64,000 nucleotides of DNA. Origin: Campylobacter rectus. GTDB lineage: Bacteria; Campylobacterota; Campylobacteria; Campylobacterales; Campylobacteraceae. Each line of letters opens with the position of its first letter. Within the stretch, counting starts at the first letter, position 1. Made by a program: the position numbers and the translations under genes. This document shows, one piece after another, positions 44,121-53,253 of the stretch. The notes beneath the pieces were generated by a model. That model saw only the letters and a list, made by a program, of their open reading frames with translations, ran no database searches and had not been told where the DNA came from. The stretch spans positions 1,302,001 through 1,366,000 of the forward strand of contig NZ_CP012543.1 of the NCBI RefSeq assembly GCF_004803795.1, given 5' to 3'.

Positions 44121-44894
44121 ATGAAAAATCTACTCAAATACTCTCTAGTCGCTCTAAGCCTAACGGTCGCCGCAAATGCCGCCGAAAAAATCGTCGTAGG
44201 CGCTACGCCCGTTCCGCACGCTGAAATTTTAGAAGTCGCAAAACCGATCCTGGCAAAAGACGGCTTTACTCTTGAGATCAAAGAATTTAACGACTACTCT
44301 ACTCCGAATTTAGCCACCGAAGACGGCGATCTGGACGCCAACTACTTCCAGCACCTGCCGTATCTTGAAGAATTTAACAAAAACAAAGGCACTCATCTAG
44401 TTAAAACCGCGGGCATTCACCTCGAGCCTATGGGGGTTTATTCTAAAAAGATAAAAGATATCAAAGAGCTAAAAGACGGCAGCACCGTAGCGATACCAAA
44501 CGACCCGACAAACGAGAGCCGCGCGCTTGACGTGCTAGCTACCGCAGGTCTGATTAAGCTAAACGACAACCCTCTAAAAACTCCGCTTGATATCACGGAA
44601 AACCCGAAAAAGCTAAAATTCGAAGAGATCGAGAGCGCTCAAGTGCCTCGCACGCTTGATGACGTTACGATCGCCGTTATCAACACGAACTACGCTCTAA
44701 ACGCCAACCTAAACCCGACCAAAGACGCGCTCGTGCTTGAGAGCAAAGACAGCCCGTATACCAACTACATAGTGGTCAAAGCGGGCAACGAAAATAGCCC
44801 GAAAATCAAGGCTCTGGATAAAGCCGTCACGAGCCCCGAAGTAAAGAAATTTATCGAGGAAAAATACAAAGGCGCGATAATCCCGTCGTTTTAA
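44121..44894 (+). CDS. metQ: methionine-binding protein of the MetNIQ transporter
   Basis: Periplasmic NlpA-family substrate-binding protein, 257 residues. A signal peptide ends at about ANA-A (residues 1-20). There is no lipobox cysteine, so this copy is a soluble periplasmic protein, unlike the lipoproteins of many bacteria. Family stretches: GATPVPHAEILE, LDANYFQHLPYLEEFN, GVYSKKIKDIKELKDGSTVAIPNDPTNE (split here by eye), and INTNYALNANL. AAAAGGATATAAA precedes the ATG and can be sequestered by the leader. A decayed second metQ follows downstream. Confidence 0.94.
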   Translation: MKNLLKYSLVALSLTVAANAAEKIVVGATPVPHAEILEVAKPILAKDGFTLEIKEFNDYSTPNLATEDGDLDANYFQHLPYLEEFNKNKGTHLVKTAGIHLEPMGVYSKKIKDIKELKDGSTVAIPNDPTNESRALDVLATAGLIKLNDNPLKTPLDITENPKKLKFEEIESAQVPRTLDDVTIAVINTNYALNANLNPTKDALVLESKDSPYTNYIVVKAGNENSPKIKALDKAVTSPEVKKFIEEKYKGAIIPSF

Positions 44895-45189
44895 TCAAAT
44901 TTAGCTCCGCCCGCTCAAATTTAGCGGCGCGGGCAAATTTAACGAAACAACAAAATCCCAAATTTAGTTTAAAAACCGCTCTTAAAATTAAGCGGCGTAA
45001 AAGCTTTTTTAGCATCGCTTAAAAAATATAATAAAATTTTAGCGAATTTAACTTCGTCCTTTTGTTTTTTCGCGGCATAAATAGTTCGCCGTCACGGCTA
45101 TCGTTTTACTCGTATCTCACGCAAAAATATTAAGCGACTACCGAGCCAAACCCGTCCGCATACGGCGGCGATACGTCTCGTGCGGGTTT

Positions 45190-45545
45190 TAATCAAAACC
45201 CTAACGAGCCAAAAAATGGCTCGACCGCGGCGATAGCCCAACCCTACTAACGACAACAAGGCGCTAAACATCCCGCAAAATTCTTAACAAGAACCCGTCT
45301 GCACAAAGAAACCTAAACGTCTAAATTCGTCGAATTTGAGGACGCGCAGATACTTCGCACGCCTGATAAAAGCCCGGCCGGCCGCCGTCGGTATAAATTT
45401 CGTCCAGACTGTATGAGTCCTAAAAGAACGCCCCCGACCGTCAAAAGCGCGCAAAGCCCGCCTATGCCAACATTCACGGTTAAAGCCGGCAATAAAAATA
45501 GCCCAAAATCAAGGCTCTAATTAAAACGGCGACCGGACGAATGTT
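45190..45545 (+). pseudogene. decayed second copy of metQ
   Basis: Fragments match the intact metQ in order: CTAACGACAAC near 45246 (LNDN in MetQ), KFVEFEDAQILRTPDK near 45322-45368 (MetQ KFEEIESAQVPRTLDD), and VKAGNKNSPK near 45479-45510 (MetQ VKAGNENSPK). Frames are broken and stops intervene. Base-level identity is high at the 3' part (AGCCCAAAATCAAGGCTCT against AGCCCGAAAATCAAGGCTCT). The rest of 44895-46114 contains no gene I can support; the GC-rich, AAATTT-laced start just after metQ could form a weak terminator (GCCCGC/GCGGGC near 44910-44935). Confidence 0.6.
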
Positions 45546-46114
45546 TTGTATGGCGGACGATGCCGAAGGTATTTTGATTTCGCACGGCTTGCGTTTTGAC
45601 GTAAGTTGCGAGCTTAAATTTCGGTCGATTTTAAAATTGATCGATAAAATTTGAGTCAAAATTTTGGCTTCGAGTGTCAAATTCTGCTCAAATTTTACTT
45701 TATAAATTTAGCTTTCAAAGCGGGTACGGTTAAATCGCTAACTTAAATTTGATCGCGGCACGTCCTTTTTTATTTGATTTTACCGCTCCGATTTTATCAA
45801 ATTTACGGCTATCTTTACGGCGTTTTTGTAATTTTAGTCAAAATCTAAGCTTGGAAAATTTAAATTTCGCAAAATTTCGGCTCAAATTTTGCCGCGGTTA
45901 GCGCAAAAAATTTGATATTAAGTCCTAAAAAACGCGAGGGAGCCGGATCGCGACTCCCCAAAACCGAGCATAAATTTATACTAAGATACGGCGAGCCAAA
46001 AGAAGAAATACCAAAAGCCGGGTCTCGCAAATTTATCTCGTAATTAAAATTTAAAAACTCGCCCGCCGCGTCGCCGAATTTGCCTATCTCCAAAAAACGC
46101 CGCCCTTAAATTTA

Positions 46115-46127
46115 CCCCCCCCCCCCC
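46115..46127 (+). repeat. C13 homopolymer upstream of dedA
   Basis: A run of 13 cytosines in otherwise AT-leaning spacer, 34 bases before a TACAAT box. Such poly-C/G tracts change length by slipped-strand mispairing in Campylobacter and often control surface genes. Confidence 0.85.
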
Positions 46128-46161
46128 GCGCGCATAAAGCTAAAATTTTACTGCCGTTTGC

Positions 46162-46167
46162 TACAAT
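46162..46167 (+). promoter_or_regulatory. -10 box for dedA
   Basis: TACAAT in TTGCTACAATCAAG lies 26 bases before the ATG; TTAAGGAGAAAA is the ribosome-binding site. Confidence 0.45.
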
Positions 46168-46192
46168 CAAGATTTTAAATTTAAGGAGAAAA

Positions 46193-46819
46193 ATGCTGGG
46201 AGAGTTTATAAATTTTATCATCCAAACCGTCGGCGAGTGGGGGTATGCGGGCATCTTTTTGATGATGTTTTTAGAGAGTTCGTTTTTCCCGTTTCCAAGC
46301 GAAGTGGCGATGATCCCGGCGGGCTATCTAGCGCACCAAGGGCAAATGAGCCTAGCTCTGGCATGGACGGCGGGCACGGCAGGAAGCCTCGCGGGAGCCG
46401 TATTTAACTACTACCTATGCTACTTTTTCGGGCGCGAGCTCGTGCTAAAATACGGCAAATTCATCGGTATCACAGATGAGAAAATGCACAAATTCGAAGC
46501 GTTTTTCGTCGCTCACGGCGAGATTTCGACCTTTAACTGCCGCCTGATCCCCGGTATCCGCCAGTATATCAGCCTGCCCGCGGGCATTGCCAAGATGAAT
46601 ATTTTTAAATTTAGCCTTTATACGACTCTGGGCGCAGGCATCTGGGTCGCCGTGCTCCTAGCGGTCGGGTATTATCTAGGCAAAAACTACGACAAGAGCG
46701 CGTTTAGCCACATCGTGGTCGCTATGCTAGCCGCAATCGGTCTCATCACTTCGCTTTATATTTTTTACGTCAAACGCCAAAGCAAAAGGCCGAAAATCGG
46801 CGCAAACGAGGTGAAATAA
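46193..46819 (+). CDS. DedA-family membrane protein
   Basis: A 208-residue polytopic protein of the DedA/VTT group, members of which flip undecaprenyl phosphate or phospholipids across the inner membrane. Characteristic pieces: FLESSFFPFPSEVAMIPAGY (residues 24-43) with the acidic re-entrant motif, GAVFNYYLCYFFGRELV, and NCRLIPGIRQYISLPAG (the G-x-x-R-x-x-x-x-x-x-x-G loop). A basic tail ends the protein. Monocistronic; its promoter follows a C13 tract. Confidence 0.9.
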   Translation: MLGEFINFIIQTVGEWGYAGIFLMMFLESSFFPFPSEVAMIPAGYLAHQGQMSLALAWTAGTAGSLAGAVFNYYLCYFFGRELVLKYGKFIGITDEKMHKFEAFFVAHGEISTFNCRLIPGIRQYISLPAGIAKMNIFKFSLYTTLGAGIWVAVLLAVGYYLGKNYDKSAFSHIVVAMLAAIGLITSLYIFYVKRQSKRPKIGANEVK

Positions 46820-47089
46820 AACGCTAAAGCGAAATTTAGTCAAATTTATGCGCTTACGGATAAAAGCATAAATTTAAAATTCAAATTTGCATTGTTAATT
46901 TCGCCTGATTAATTTTTACCTCGACAGACCGTCGCAAAAACTATTCTTATGCGGTTTTATAGTATAACCGGTCGCAACGATAGAAATTTGACGCTGTATT
47001 TACCGCGCTTTCGTGCGATTTTTTGTATAAAAAAGTTTCGTGCAAAAGGCGGCAATCGATGATAGCTATAAATAATTGTTATAGTATCG

Positions 47090-47097
47090 CCCCCCCC
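47090..47097 (+). repeat. C8 homopolymer upstream of the second DUF4214 gene
   Basis: Eight cytosines followed by TCC, 115 bases before the GTG start and 73 bases before the TACAAT box. The remainder of the 46820-47211 spacer holds AAATTT words and no gene. Confidence 0.7.
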
Positions 47098-47169
47098 TCC
47101 AAATATATAATGTATTTCAAAAAACAAAAAATTCAAGCTAACTTAAGCTTTTTAGATTTAATTTTTTGA

Positions 47170-47175
47170 TACAAT
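47170..47175 (+). promoter_or_regulatory. -10 box for the 777-residue DUF4214 protein
   Basis: TTGATACAAT sits 36 bases before the GTG start, with AAGGAG at 47200-47205. Confidence 0.45.
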
Positions 47176-47211
47176 CGTAACGTTTAAATAAATTTTATAA
47201 AGGAGATAGTT

Positions 47212-49545
47212 GTGAATATAACTCAATCACAAATTTCAGCGTTATACGTTACGCTTTTCGGAAGAGCCGGAGAGGGCTCGGGAAACAAGTATTGGCAATA
47301 CGTAGCGAGCAGCCAAAATCTAACATTGGCCGATATCGCAAACAGCATGCTAAACTCGGCGCCTGCAAAAGAGTTTTTCGGCAGCAATCTCAACTCTGAC
47401 GAAAATTTTATAGCTCACATATATAAAACCACTCTAAACAAAGACGCAAATTCCGATGCCGAGGGTAAGGCGTTTTGGCTAAACGCTCTTAAAAGCGGCA
47501 CGGATAGGGGCACGATGGTAACGGAGCTACTAAAAGCGGCCGCCGATCCGAAGTACGCAAGCAGCACCGACGAAGCCACCAAAGCGGCTCACAATCTTTT
47601 AGTAAATAAAATTTTGGCTTCAGACGCCGTAGCCGACGCGATCCAAAATTTACCGGCGGGAAATCAAGCTACCGCTTTAAAATCTTTTCAAGAAATAAAC
47701 AATGCCATAACCGCAACCTCTACTATCGAACAAATAAAAGATATCATAAAGTCAAAAAGCAACCTAAACCTAGACTCCGCCAAACTTGAAAATTCTTTGT
47801 CGTCTGCCTCAAAAATCAAAGTAATATCAAAAATCACCGGCAAAAGCGAAAAACAAGTAGAAGAGGCTTTAAAACCTAAAGAGCCGGAGACCCTTAAGGT
47901 CAGCGTTGCTAAATTTATAGAAGAGAGTGTAAAGCCTGAAAACGCAAATAATAAATTTGCCATAGAAGATACAACAAAAGCTATAAATGATAAAATAGCG
48001 GACATAGTGGCTAAAGCCGATAAAATAGAAAGCATAAAATCTAGCGACGATTCGGAAGCTATCAAGCTCACAAAAGAGCAATTTAATAAACTAACGGCCG
48101 ATAAGCTCTCAAAAGAAAATACCATAGAAGTAAGCGAGCTCGAAAAAACAGATAAAGAACTGGCTCTAAACGATAAAGTAGATACTTTTAAGCTAAAAAA
48201 GGGCAATTTGCTTGAAGTCAGCGTTGAAGAATTTGAAAAACTAAAAGATAAAGCCGGCGATAATTCATTTATGCTAAAAGACACGGCTGCAAATATAAAG
48301 GCCAAACTCGCAGAAATTGCATCGGTTGAAAATAAAGCAAAGATCCAAAATATCGACATAAGCGATAACAATATCTTAGAAATCACAAAAGAACAATATA
48401 AAGCCATAGGCGATAAATTTGCCGATGACGATAAGTTTAAAATCACGGGTCTGGACGAAGGCGATATCGATATCGCAAAGAACAATAAAGTTGCCGAATT
48501 TAGGATGCAAGAGGGTAAGACATTAAATGTAACGATAGCTCAACTGGAGATACTAAAAGGCAAGGCAGAGGACGGAACATTTAGCGTATTGGACGGTGCT
48601 GCTAATTTTACATCTTCAAGCTTGCAAACTCTAGAGACAAACATAAAAAAGATCAAAACCATCAAAACCAACGAACAAACAAAACAAGAAATAACGGTAT
48701 CGAAAAAATTTGCAAACGCCATTAATAAATTTGCGGCGGATGAAAAACTAAAAGTCACCGAAGTGGAGAGTGCCGAAGAGGCAAAAGAATTCGCTTCAAA
48801 ACCTCAAGTAAAATCTCTTGAATTAAAAGGCGGCATAGCGAGCCTAGCGGTAAAAGCGGAGGACTTTAAGGCTATCGCGGAAAAGATTTTGGATCACGGA
48901 AAGCTTGATATAAAAGATACCGCCGCAGCTATAGCGAGCAAACTAGACGATATCATGAATGATGCTACAAAAGCTAAAATCAAGGGAATCGACATAAGCG
49001 ACACGGGAACTTTATCTCTCACAAAGGCGCAATACGACTCTCTCAAAGATAAATTCGCCGCCGACGATAATCTAAAAATAACAGATGTAACGGGCGCTAT
49101 AGCGGCAAGTAATGCAAAAGATACTTTTGCCCTTAAATCCAATGCGAGCGGCGTCGATATAACAAACTTTAGCGCGGATGATAAGGTTGATTTTGCAAAT
49201 TTGGGCGTTAAGCACAAGGAAAATTTAACTACTGCTAAAAATGCCGATCTAGAAATGGCAGATGGAAATATATATCAAGTCGATATGGCTGAAAATATAG
49301 CCGGTAAAAATTATTCAGACGCTGATTTCGCAGAGCTGTTTGGAAACGGAAAAACTTTCAAATCCATAGCAAACGGCAAATCATCAACCGTTTTAGTAAA
49401 AGGAAATGACGCAAACAAGATCACTCAAATCTATAAAATAGAAGATAAAAACAATGATGGCAATATCACTAATAATGAAGTAACTCTCGTAGGTAAAATC
49501 ACGGGAGATTATCTGGAAGCTAACGATATAATCACCGGTAGCTAA
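47212..49545 (+). CDS. DUF4214-domain protein with four tandem 105-residue repeats
   Basis: 777 residues from GTG 47212, no Sec signal. Residues 1-110 are a DUF4214 module closely parallel to that at 8238 (ALYVTLFGRAGEGSGNKYW ... [17 protein letters not shown]). From about 228 to 648 lie four diverged units, each with 'xVSVxxF', 'xxxIxDTxxxIxxK', 'IKxIDISDxxxLxLTKxQY' and 'FAxDDxxKITxxE' blocks. The C-terminal 130 residues (SGVDITNFSADDKVDFANLG ... DKNNDGNITNNEVTLVG) resemble the ends of type I-secreted adhesins, with an EF-hand-like D-x-N-x-D-G. It is probably a secreted or cell-surface repeat protein. Confidence 0.8.
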   Translation: MNITQSQISALYVTLFGRAGEGSGNKYWQYVASSQNLTLADIANSMLNSAPAKEFFGSNLNSDENFIAHIYKTTLNKDANSDAEGKAFWLNALKSGTDRGTMVTELLKAAADPKYASSTDEATKAAHNLLVNKILASDAVADAIQNLPAGNQATALKSFQEINNAITATSTIEQIKDIIKSKSNLNLDSAKLENSLSSASKIKVISKITGKSEKQVEEALKPKEPETLKVSVAKFIEESVKPENANNKFAIEDTTKAINDKIADIVAKADKIESIKSSDDSEAIKLTKEQFNKLTADKLSKENTIEVSELEKTDKELALNDKVDTFKLKKGNLLEVSVEEFEKLKDKAGDNSFMLKDTAANIKAKLAEIASVENKAKIQNIDISDNNILEITKEQYKAIGDKFADDDKFKITGLDEGDIDIAKNNKVAEFRMQEGKTLNVTIAQLEILKGKAEDGTFSVLDGAANFTSSSLQTLETNIKKIKTIKTNEQTKQEITVSKKFANAINKFAADEKLKVTEVESAEEAKEFASKPQVKSLELKGGIASLAVKAEDFKAIAEKILDHGKLDIKDTAAAIASKLDDIMNDATKAKIKGIDISDTGTLSLTKAQYDSLKDKFAADDNLKITDVTGAIAASNAKDTFALKSNASGVDITNFSADDKVDFANLGVKHKENLTTAKNADLEMADGNIYQVDMAENIAGKNYSDADFAELFGNGKTFKSIANGKSSTVLVKGNDANKITQIYKIEDKNNDGNITNNEVTLVGKITGDYLEANDIITGS

Positions 49546-49555
49546 ATCTAAATCA

Positions 49556-49600
49556 AGTCTTTGTAGGCTTTTACGCTTACAAAGACTACTTTTCTTTTTA
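49556..49600 (+). terminator. rho-independent terminator after the second DUF4214 gene
   Basis: AGTCTTTGTA (49556-49565) pairs perfectly with TACAAAGACT (49578-49587), followed by ACTTTTCTTTTT. Confidence 0.8.
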
Positions 49601-49989
49601 CCCTGTTCCGTAATATTTTCGATACCGGATTTTTAAACCGCAAAACAAGAATAAAATATAAAAACTCTTATCTTTAGCCCGCTCAAACATCGCAAACTCG
49701 TGCGCGAACAAAGCTCAGATAGCGTAGGCTGTGAAATTTGAACTATACAAACCGTATCCGAATTTAACATTGGTGTAAAAATAGCAAGAAACGCTCGAGA
49801 ATTTTGACAAAATCTCATAAAATTCGCTATTGACGCAAGCCGCTCGCCGCGTTCGCCTACAACAGTAAGAGGTGGCAAAACCGCAAGGCAAAAAGACGGC
49901 GATAGCAGTTTTTGCAGATAAAAAGACGGCTAACTACGAGGCGGGCAAAGGCAGAAGCTTTAAACTCGGGCGGCGAAACGAGAGTAGGA

Positions 49990-50145
49990 ATGGACGAGAT
50001 GCTAAGCCCGTTTAAAACTATGACAAATTTCACGGATATGGTCACTGCGGAAAACTTCGTATTTTACGGCTTCTTGTTTGACTAAAATCCCAAAATCGTG
50101 CAAAAAAGCGCGGAAAAATATTTGGAATTTTTACTAAAATTTTAG
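49990..50145 (+). pseudogene. NAD(P)H-dependent flavin oxidoreductase, C-terminal remnant
   Basis: The frame reads MDEMLSPFKTMTNFTDMVTA, then ENFVFYGFLFD, an in-frame TAA, then NPKIVQKSAEKYLEFLLKF. This pattern (PF..T.N......FV.YG...) matches the C terminus of MdaB/YwrO-type quinone reductases. No N-terminal flavodoxin-like part is readable upstream. The rest of 49601-51030 shows no supportable gene; a short Cys-containing frame on the minus strand near 50145-50240 (FDCGKCGYQEALEVL) has no start. Confidence 0.4.
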
Positions 50146-51030
50146 CTCTCTACTCCGGATAAAACCTCAAGCGCCTCTTGATATCCGCATTTGCCGCAGT
50201 CGAAACGGTGATAAATGATGGTTTTTGCGCTTTTTCTTGCGTAAATTTTACTTTGTTATATTAAAAAAGTTGCGGTTTTTCAAGCCGTTAAATTTTGCTT
50301 AAATTTAGATGCGATTGCAACAAAGCCGTATAGTTGATCTATCGGTTTAATTTTTCACATCCAAAATGCCGCAGTTAAGCCCGTCAAATTTAACTAAACC
50401 ACGAAGGCAAAATTCGCTTCTGCAAGTGCGTCAAATTTTAAAGATAAGTTTGGTTTTCATAAGCAAAACGTCGCAGCAAAACAAAGCGCGCATATAAATG
50501 CGCTATGCAAAATATCAATGCCTACGCTTGCCCAAAAACACCGAAAAATCATAAAACAAGCGCTATGCAAGCGGACATCGACCGCTGTGATGCAAAAGCG
50601 TATATGCGCCGCAAAAAGCAAGCGGCAGATAAAAGCTGTTTAAAATTTTAACACTCGGGGCCCAAAGAGCTTTTGGGCAAAATATTTTACCGTCCGACTC
50701 GTCGCCGACTCTAACCTTGATCGGGAGCTTGCGGGGCGATCTTACTTTAAATGCCAAAACCGAAAATGCCGTAACGATAAAATACCTTCTAGGCTCGCAA
50801 ACAATGCCTGGTCGCTCGTAAAATCCTCAAATAAAATCGATTAGTAAAATTTAGCGCAAAATCATCGCAAACGCGCAAAATACATACCGCAAAAAGCAAA
50901 CGGCAACCCAAAAAGTAATCCGCTAGCCGTAAATTTAGCCGTATATTTCGCTCAAAATGCCAAACCCGGCAAACTATGTAAGCGTATATAGCTCGTCAAA
51001 TTCTCTTTTTTAAAATTTAAAATGCAAGGC

Positions 51031-51570
51031 TTACGAAATTTTCTTTTGTTTCGGGCGAAAGACCTTCATCACGCTCTCGTCGGTCTCGATAAATGCGCCG
51101 CCGATCAGATCGATGCAGTATGGAATCGACGGAAATACGGGCTCCAGACACTCCCTGATCGCCTTTGGCTGGCCGGGTAAATTTACGATGAGCGCGTGCC
51201 CTTTGATGCCTGCGGTTTGGCGCGATAGGATCGCCGTAGGGACGTATTTTAGGCTAGCTGCGCGCATTAGCTCGCCAAAGCCGGGCATCATCTTTTCGCA
51301 CACGGCTTCGGTTGCTTCCGGCGTCACGTCGCGAGGAGCCGGCCCCGTGCCGCCTGTAGTTAGCACCAGATCGCAGCCTAGCACGTCTATCATATGCTTT
51401 AGGCGCTCTTTTATGAGTTCGATCTCGTCAGGTATCACCTCGTAAAAATATTCGCGCTCGCTTTTTATCCAGCCATCCAAAACCTCTTTTATCGCCGCGC
51501 CCGATAGATCGTCGTATTTGCCCTCGCTAGCGCGGTCGCTCAATGTCAATATGCCTATTTTTACTTTCAT
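51031..51570 (-). CDS. mog: molybdopterin adenylyltransferase
   Basis: Adenylates molybdopterin before molybdate insertion in cofactor synthesis. The 179-residue MoaB/Mog fold shows ILTLSDRASEGKYDDLSG near the N terminus and the signature TTGGTGPAPRDVTPEA around residues 91-106, then GELMRAASLKYVPTAILSRQ and VNLPGQPKAIRECL. TAAGGAG precedes the ATG. It is followed by about 1.4 kb of relic DNA. Molybdenum cofactor serves formate dehydrogenase and nitrate or N/S-oxide reductases in Campylobacter. Confidence 0.95.
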   Translation of the reverse strand: MKVKIGILTLSDRASEGKYDDLSGAAIKEVLDGWIKSEREYFYEVIPDEIELIKERLKHMIDVLGCDLVLTTGGTGPAPRDVTPEATEAVCEKMMPGFGELMRAASLKYVPTAILSRQTAGIKGHALIVNLPGQPKAIRECLEPVFPSIPYCIDLIGGAFIETDESVMKVFRPKQKKIS

Positions 51571-51585
51571 TTTTTCTCCTTAAAT

Positions 51586-53253
51586 TTAGTTGTAATACTC
51601 TTTTATTATCCTACTAAGCGCGTCTTTATCTATACTCTCGTAAATTTCTATATATTCACTGATGCGCTCCAGCTGCGTTTTCATCCCCGCTAGAAACGTC
51701 CCGACTTCGGCGTATGCCTCTTGCAGTAGCTCCTCAGCCTCCGCCGCGCTTGGCGTAAAGGTACGCCCCATGCCATACTCAAAGACCATATTTTGCGCGA
51801 TCTCACGGGCCTTTTGGATGTCGGCGTTGGAGTTTGAAAACGTATCGTCTTTGACCATCTTTAGCGCGCTCATACCCGCCAAACAGACCTTGATGCGAGC
51901 AAACATCTGCGAGCGCGACTCTATCTCTCGCTCGGGGCGCATAAACTGCTCCTCGACGAGCGAAATTTTTTCAAATTCTATCCCGAACCAATACGCCGCC
52001 AAGGCCTTTGCGCCCTGATAGAGCGCTTGGATGCGCTTTTCCTCGTCGTTGTAGCTCAAAATCCTCTTTTTCCCGAGCAGGACTTTGTTTAAAACGCTTT
52101 CAAAATCGCTAAATTCGATTATCTCGACGCCGCGTCTTAGCGCATTTATCGCGGCTTCATTTACCAGCGTAGAAAGCGCCGCCCCGCTAAAACCGACGCT
52201 GATACGCGCTACGTCCTGCGCCTCTACGCTCGTGTTTTTGTCTTTCAGATAGGACTTTACGATCTCCGTCCTGTCGGTAAAATCTGGCATCGAAAGGAAA
52301 ATGCGCCTGTCAAATCGTCCCGAGCGCAGTAGCGCCTCGTCTATCATCTCGATGCGGTTGGTTGCGGCGATCACGATGACGCCGGAGTTATCCTCAAAGC
52401 CGTCCATCTCGGTCAGCAGCTGATTTAGCGTGGCCTCGCGCTCGTCGTTTCGGTTGCCGCCGCGCACCTTGCCCACGGCGTCGATCTCGTCGATAAAGAT
52501 GATGGAGGGCGCATATGCTTTAGCCTTTAAAAACAGCTCATGCACGCGTTTTGCGCCCATACCGACGTAAATTTGAACAAAACTCGCGCCGCTTTGGTAA
52601 AAAAACGGCACTCCCGCCTCGCCCGCGACGGCCTTTGCCACTAGCGTTTTACCCACGCCAGGAGGCCCGACCATCAGCACGCCTTTTGGCATTTTGATGC
52701 CGAATTTTTTATATTTCGTCGGATTTTTTAGAAAATCCACGATCTCGCTTAGCTCGAATTTAACGTCCTTTATGCCCGCCACGTCGTCAAATTTGACGTT
52801 TGAGATAGCAGGAGCCACCGAGCTAGCGGCAATATTTTCATACTCATAGACGTTTGCTTTTTGATTTTCGTTTTGAGCGGCTAGTCTTTGTTTTTTAAAC
52901 CTAGCATAAACCGCAAGCCCCACAAAACAAATAGCTATCAGCGCTAGCACGGCTAAAATTTCATCCAGCACGGGCGTCTCTTTTTTTAGATCGACTGGCA
53001 CTTTTTGCACCAGAGCGCGCATGTCCACGCCGTCTTTTACGATGATGTATTTGTTGCCGCCCTTAGTCGTGAGCTCCAGCTCGCCGCCGTTTACGGTCGC
53101 GCTTGCGATCATATCGCCCTCTAGCAGCTTTTCATAGCTTTCGTACATTATATTTTTGGGTTGATTTCTGCCTACCGCAACGGCTAGCAAGATCGCCAAA
53201 ATAGCCGTCAAAATCATGATGATCTTTTGTTTATTTAGCTTAAATTTGCGCAT
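51586..53253 (-). CDS. FtsH-like AAA+ ATPase lacking the zinc protease motif
   Basis: 555 residues. Two membrane segments (about 11-27 and 98-117) flank a small periplasmic domain. The AAA module is intact: Walker A GPPGVGKT (196-203), the pore loop in [10 protein letters not shown], Walker B IIFIDE (251-256) and the SRH region ATNR...LRSGRFDR. Where FtsH has HEAGH the sequence is YQGAK (412-416), so zinc binding and proteolysis should be lost. The start lies within the mtaB end. The same order (aroB, mscS, MiaB-like, FtsH-like) occurs in Helicobacter, so this is an old paralogue, not a broken ftsH. It may act as an unfoldase or membrane chaperone. Confidence 0.85.
   Translation of the reverse strand: MRKFKLNKQKIIMILTAILAILLAVAVGRNQPKNIMYESYEKLLEGDMIASATVNGGELELTTKGGNKYIIVKDGVDMRALVQKVPVDLKKETPVLDEILAVLALIAICFVGLAVYARFKKQRLAAQNENQKANVYEYENIAASSVAPAISNVKFDDVAGIKDVKFELSEIVDFLKNPTKYKKFGIKMPKGVLMVGPPGVGKTLVAKAVAGEAGVPFFYQSGASFVQIYVGMGAKRVHELFLKAKAYAPSIIFIDEIDAVGKVRGGNRNDEREATLNQLLTEMDGFEDNSGVIVIAATNRIEMIDEALLRSGRFDRRIFLSMPDFTDRTEIVKSYLKDKNTSVEAQDVARISVGFSGAALSTLVNEAAINALRRGVEIIEFSDFESVLNKVLLGKKRILSYNDEEKRIQALYQGAKALAAYWFGIEFEKISLVEEQFMRPEREIESRSQMFARIKVCLAGMSALKMVKDDTFSNSNADIQKAREIAQNMVFEYGMGRTFTPSAAEAEELLQEAYAEVGTFLAGMKTQLERISEYIEIYESIDKDALSRIIKEYYN

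Noticed and set aside
45860-46093. Minus-strand 77-codon frame next to the C13 tract
   Set aside because: It reads MEIGKFGDAAGEFLNFNYEI and could in principle be joined across the poly-C run, but it has no ribosome-binding site at a proper start, no known domain and no supporting neighbour.
50145-50240. Minus-strand frame containing FDCGKCGYQEALEVL
   Set aside because: The Cys pair looks protein-like, but the frame is about 31 codons with no start and an upstream stop; not enough to call even a remnant.
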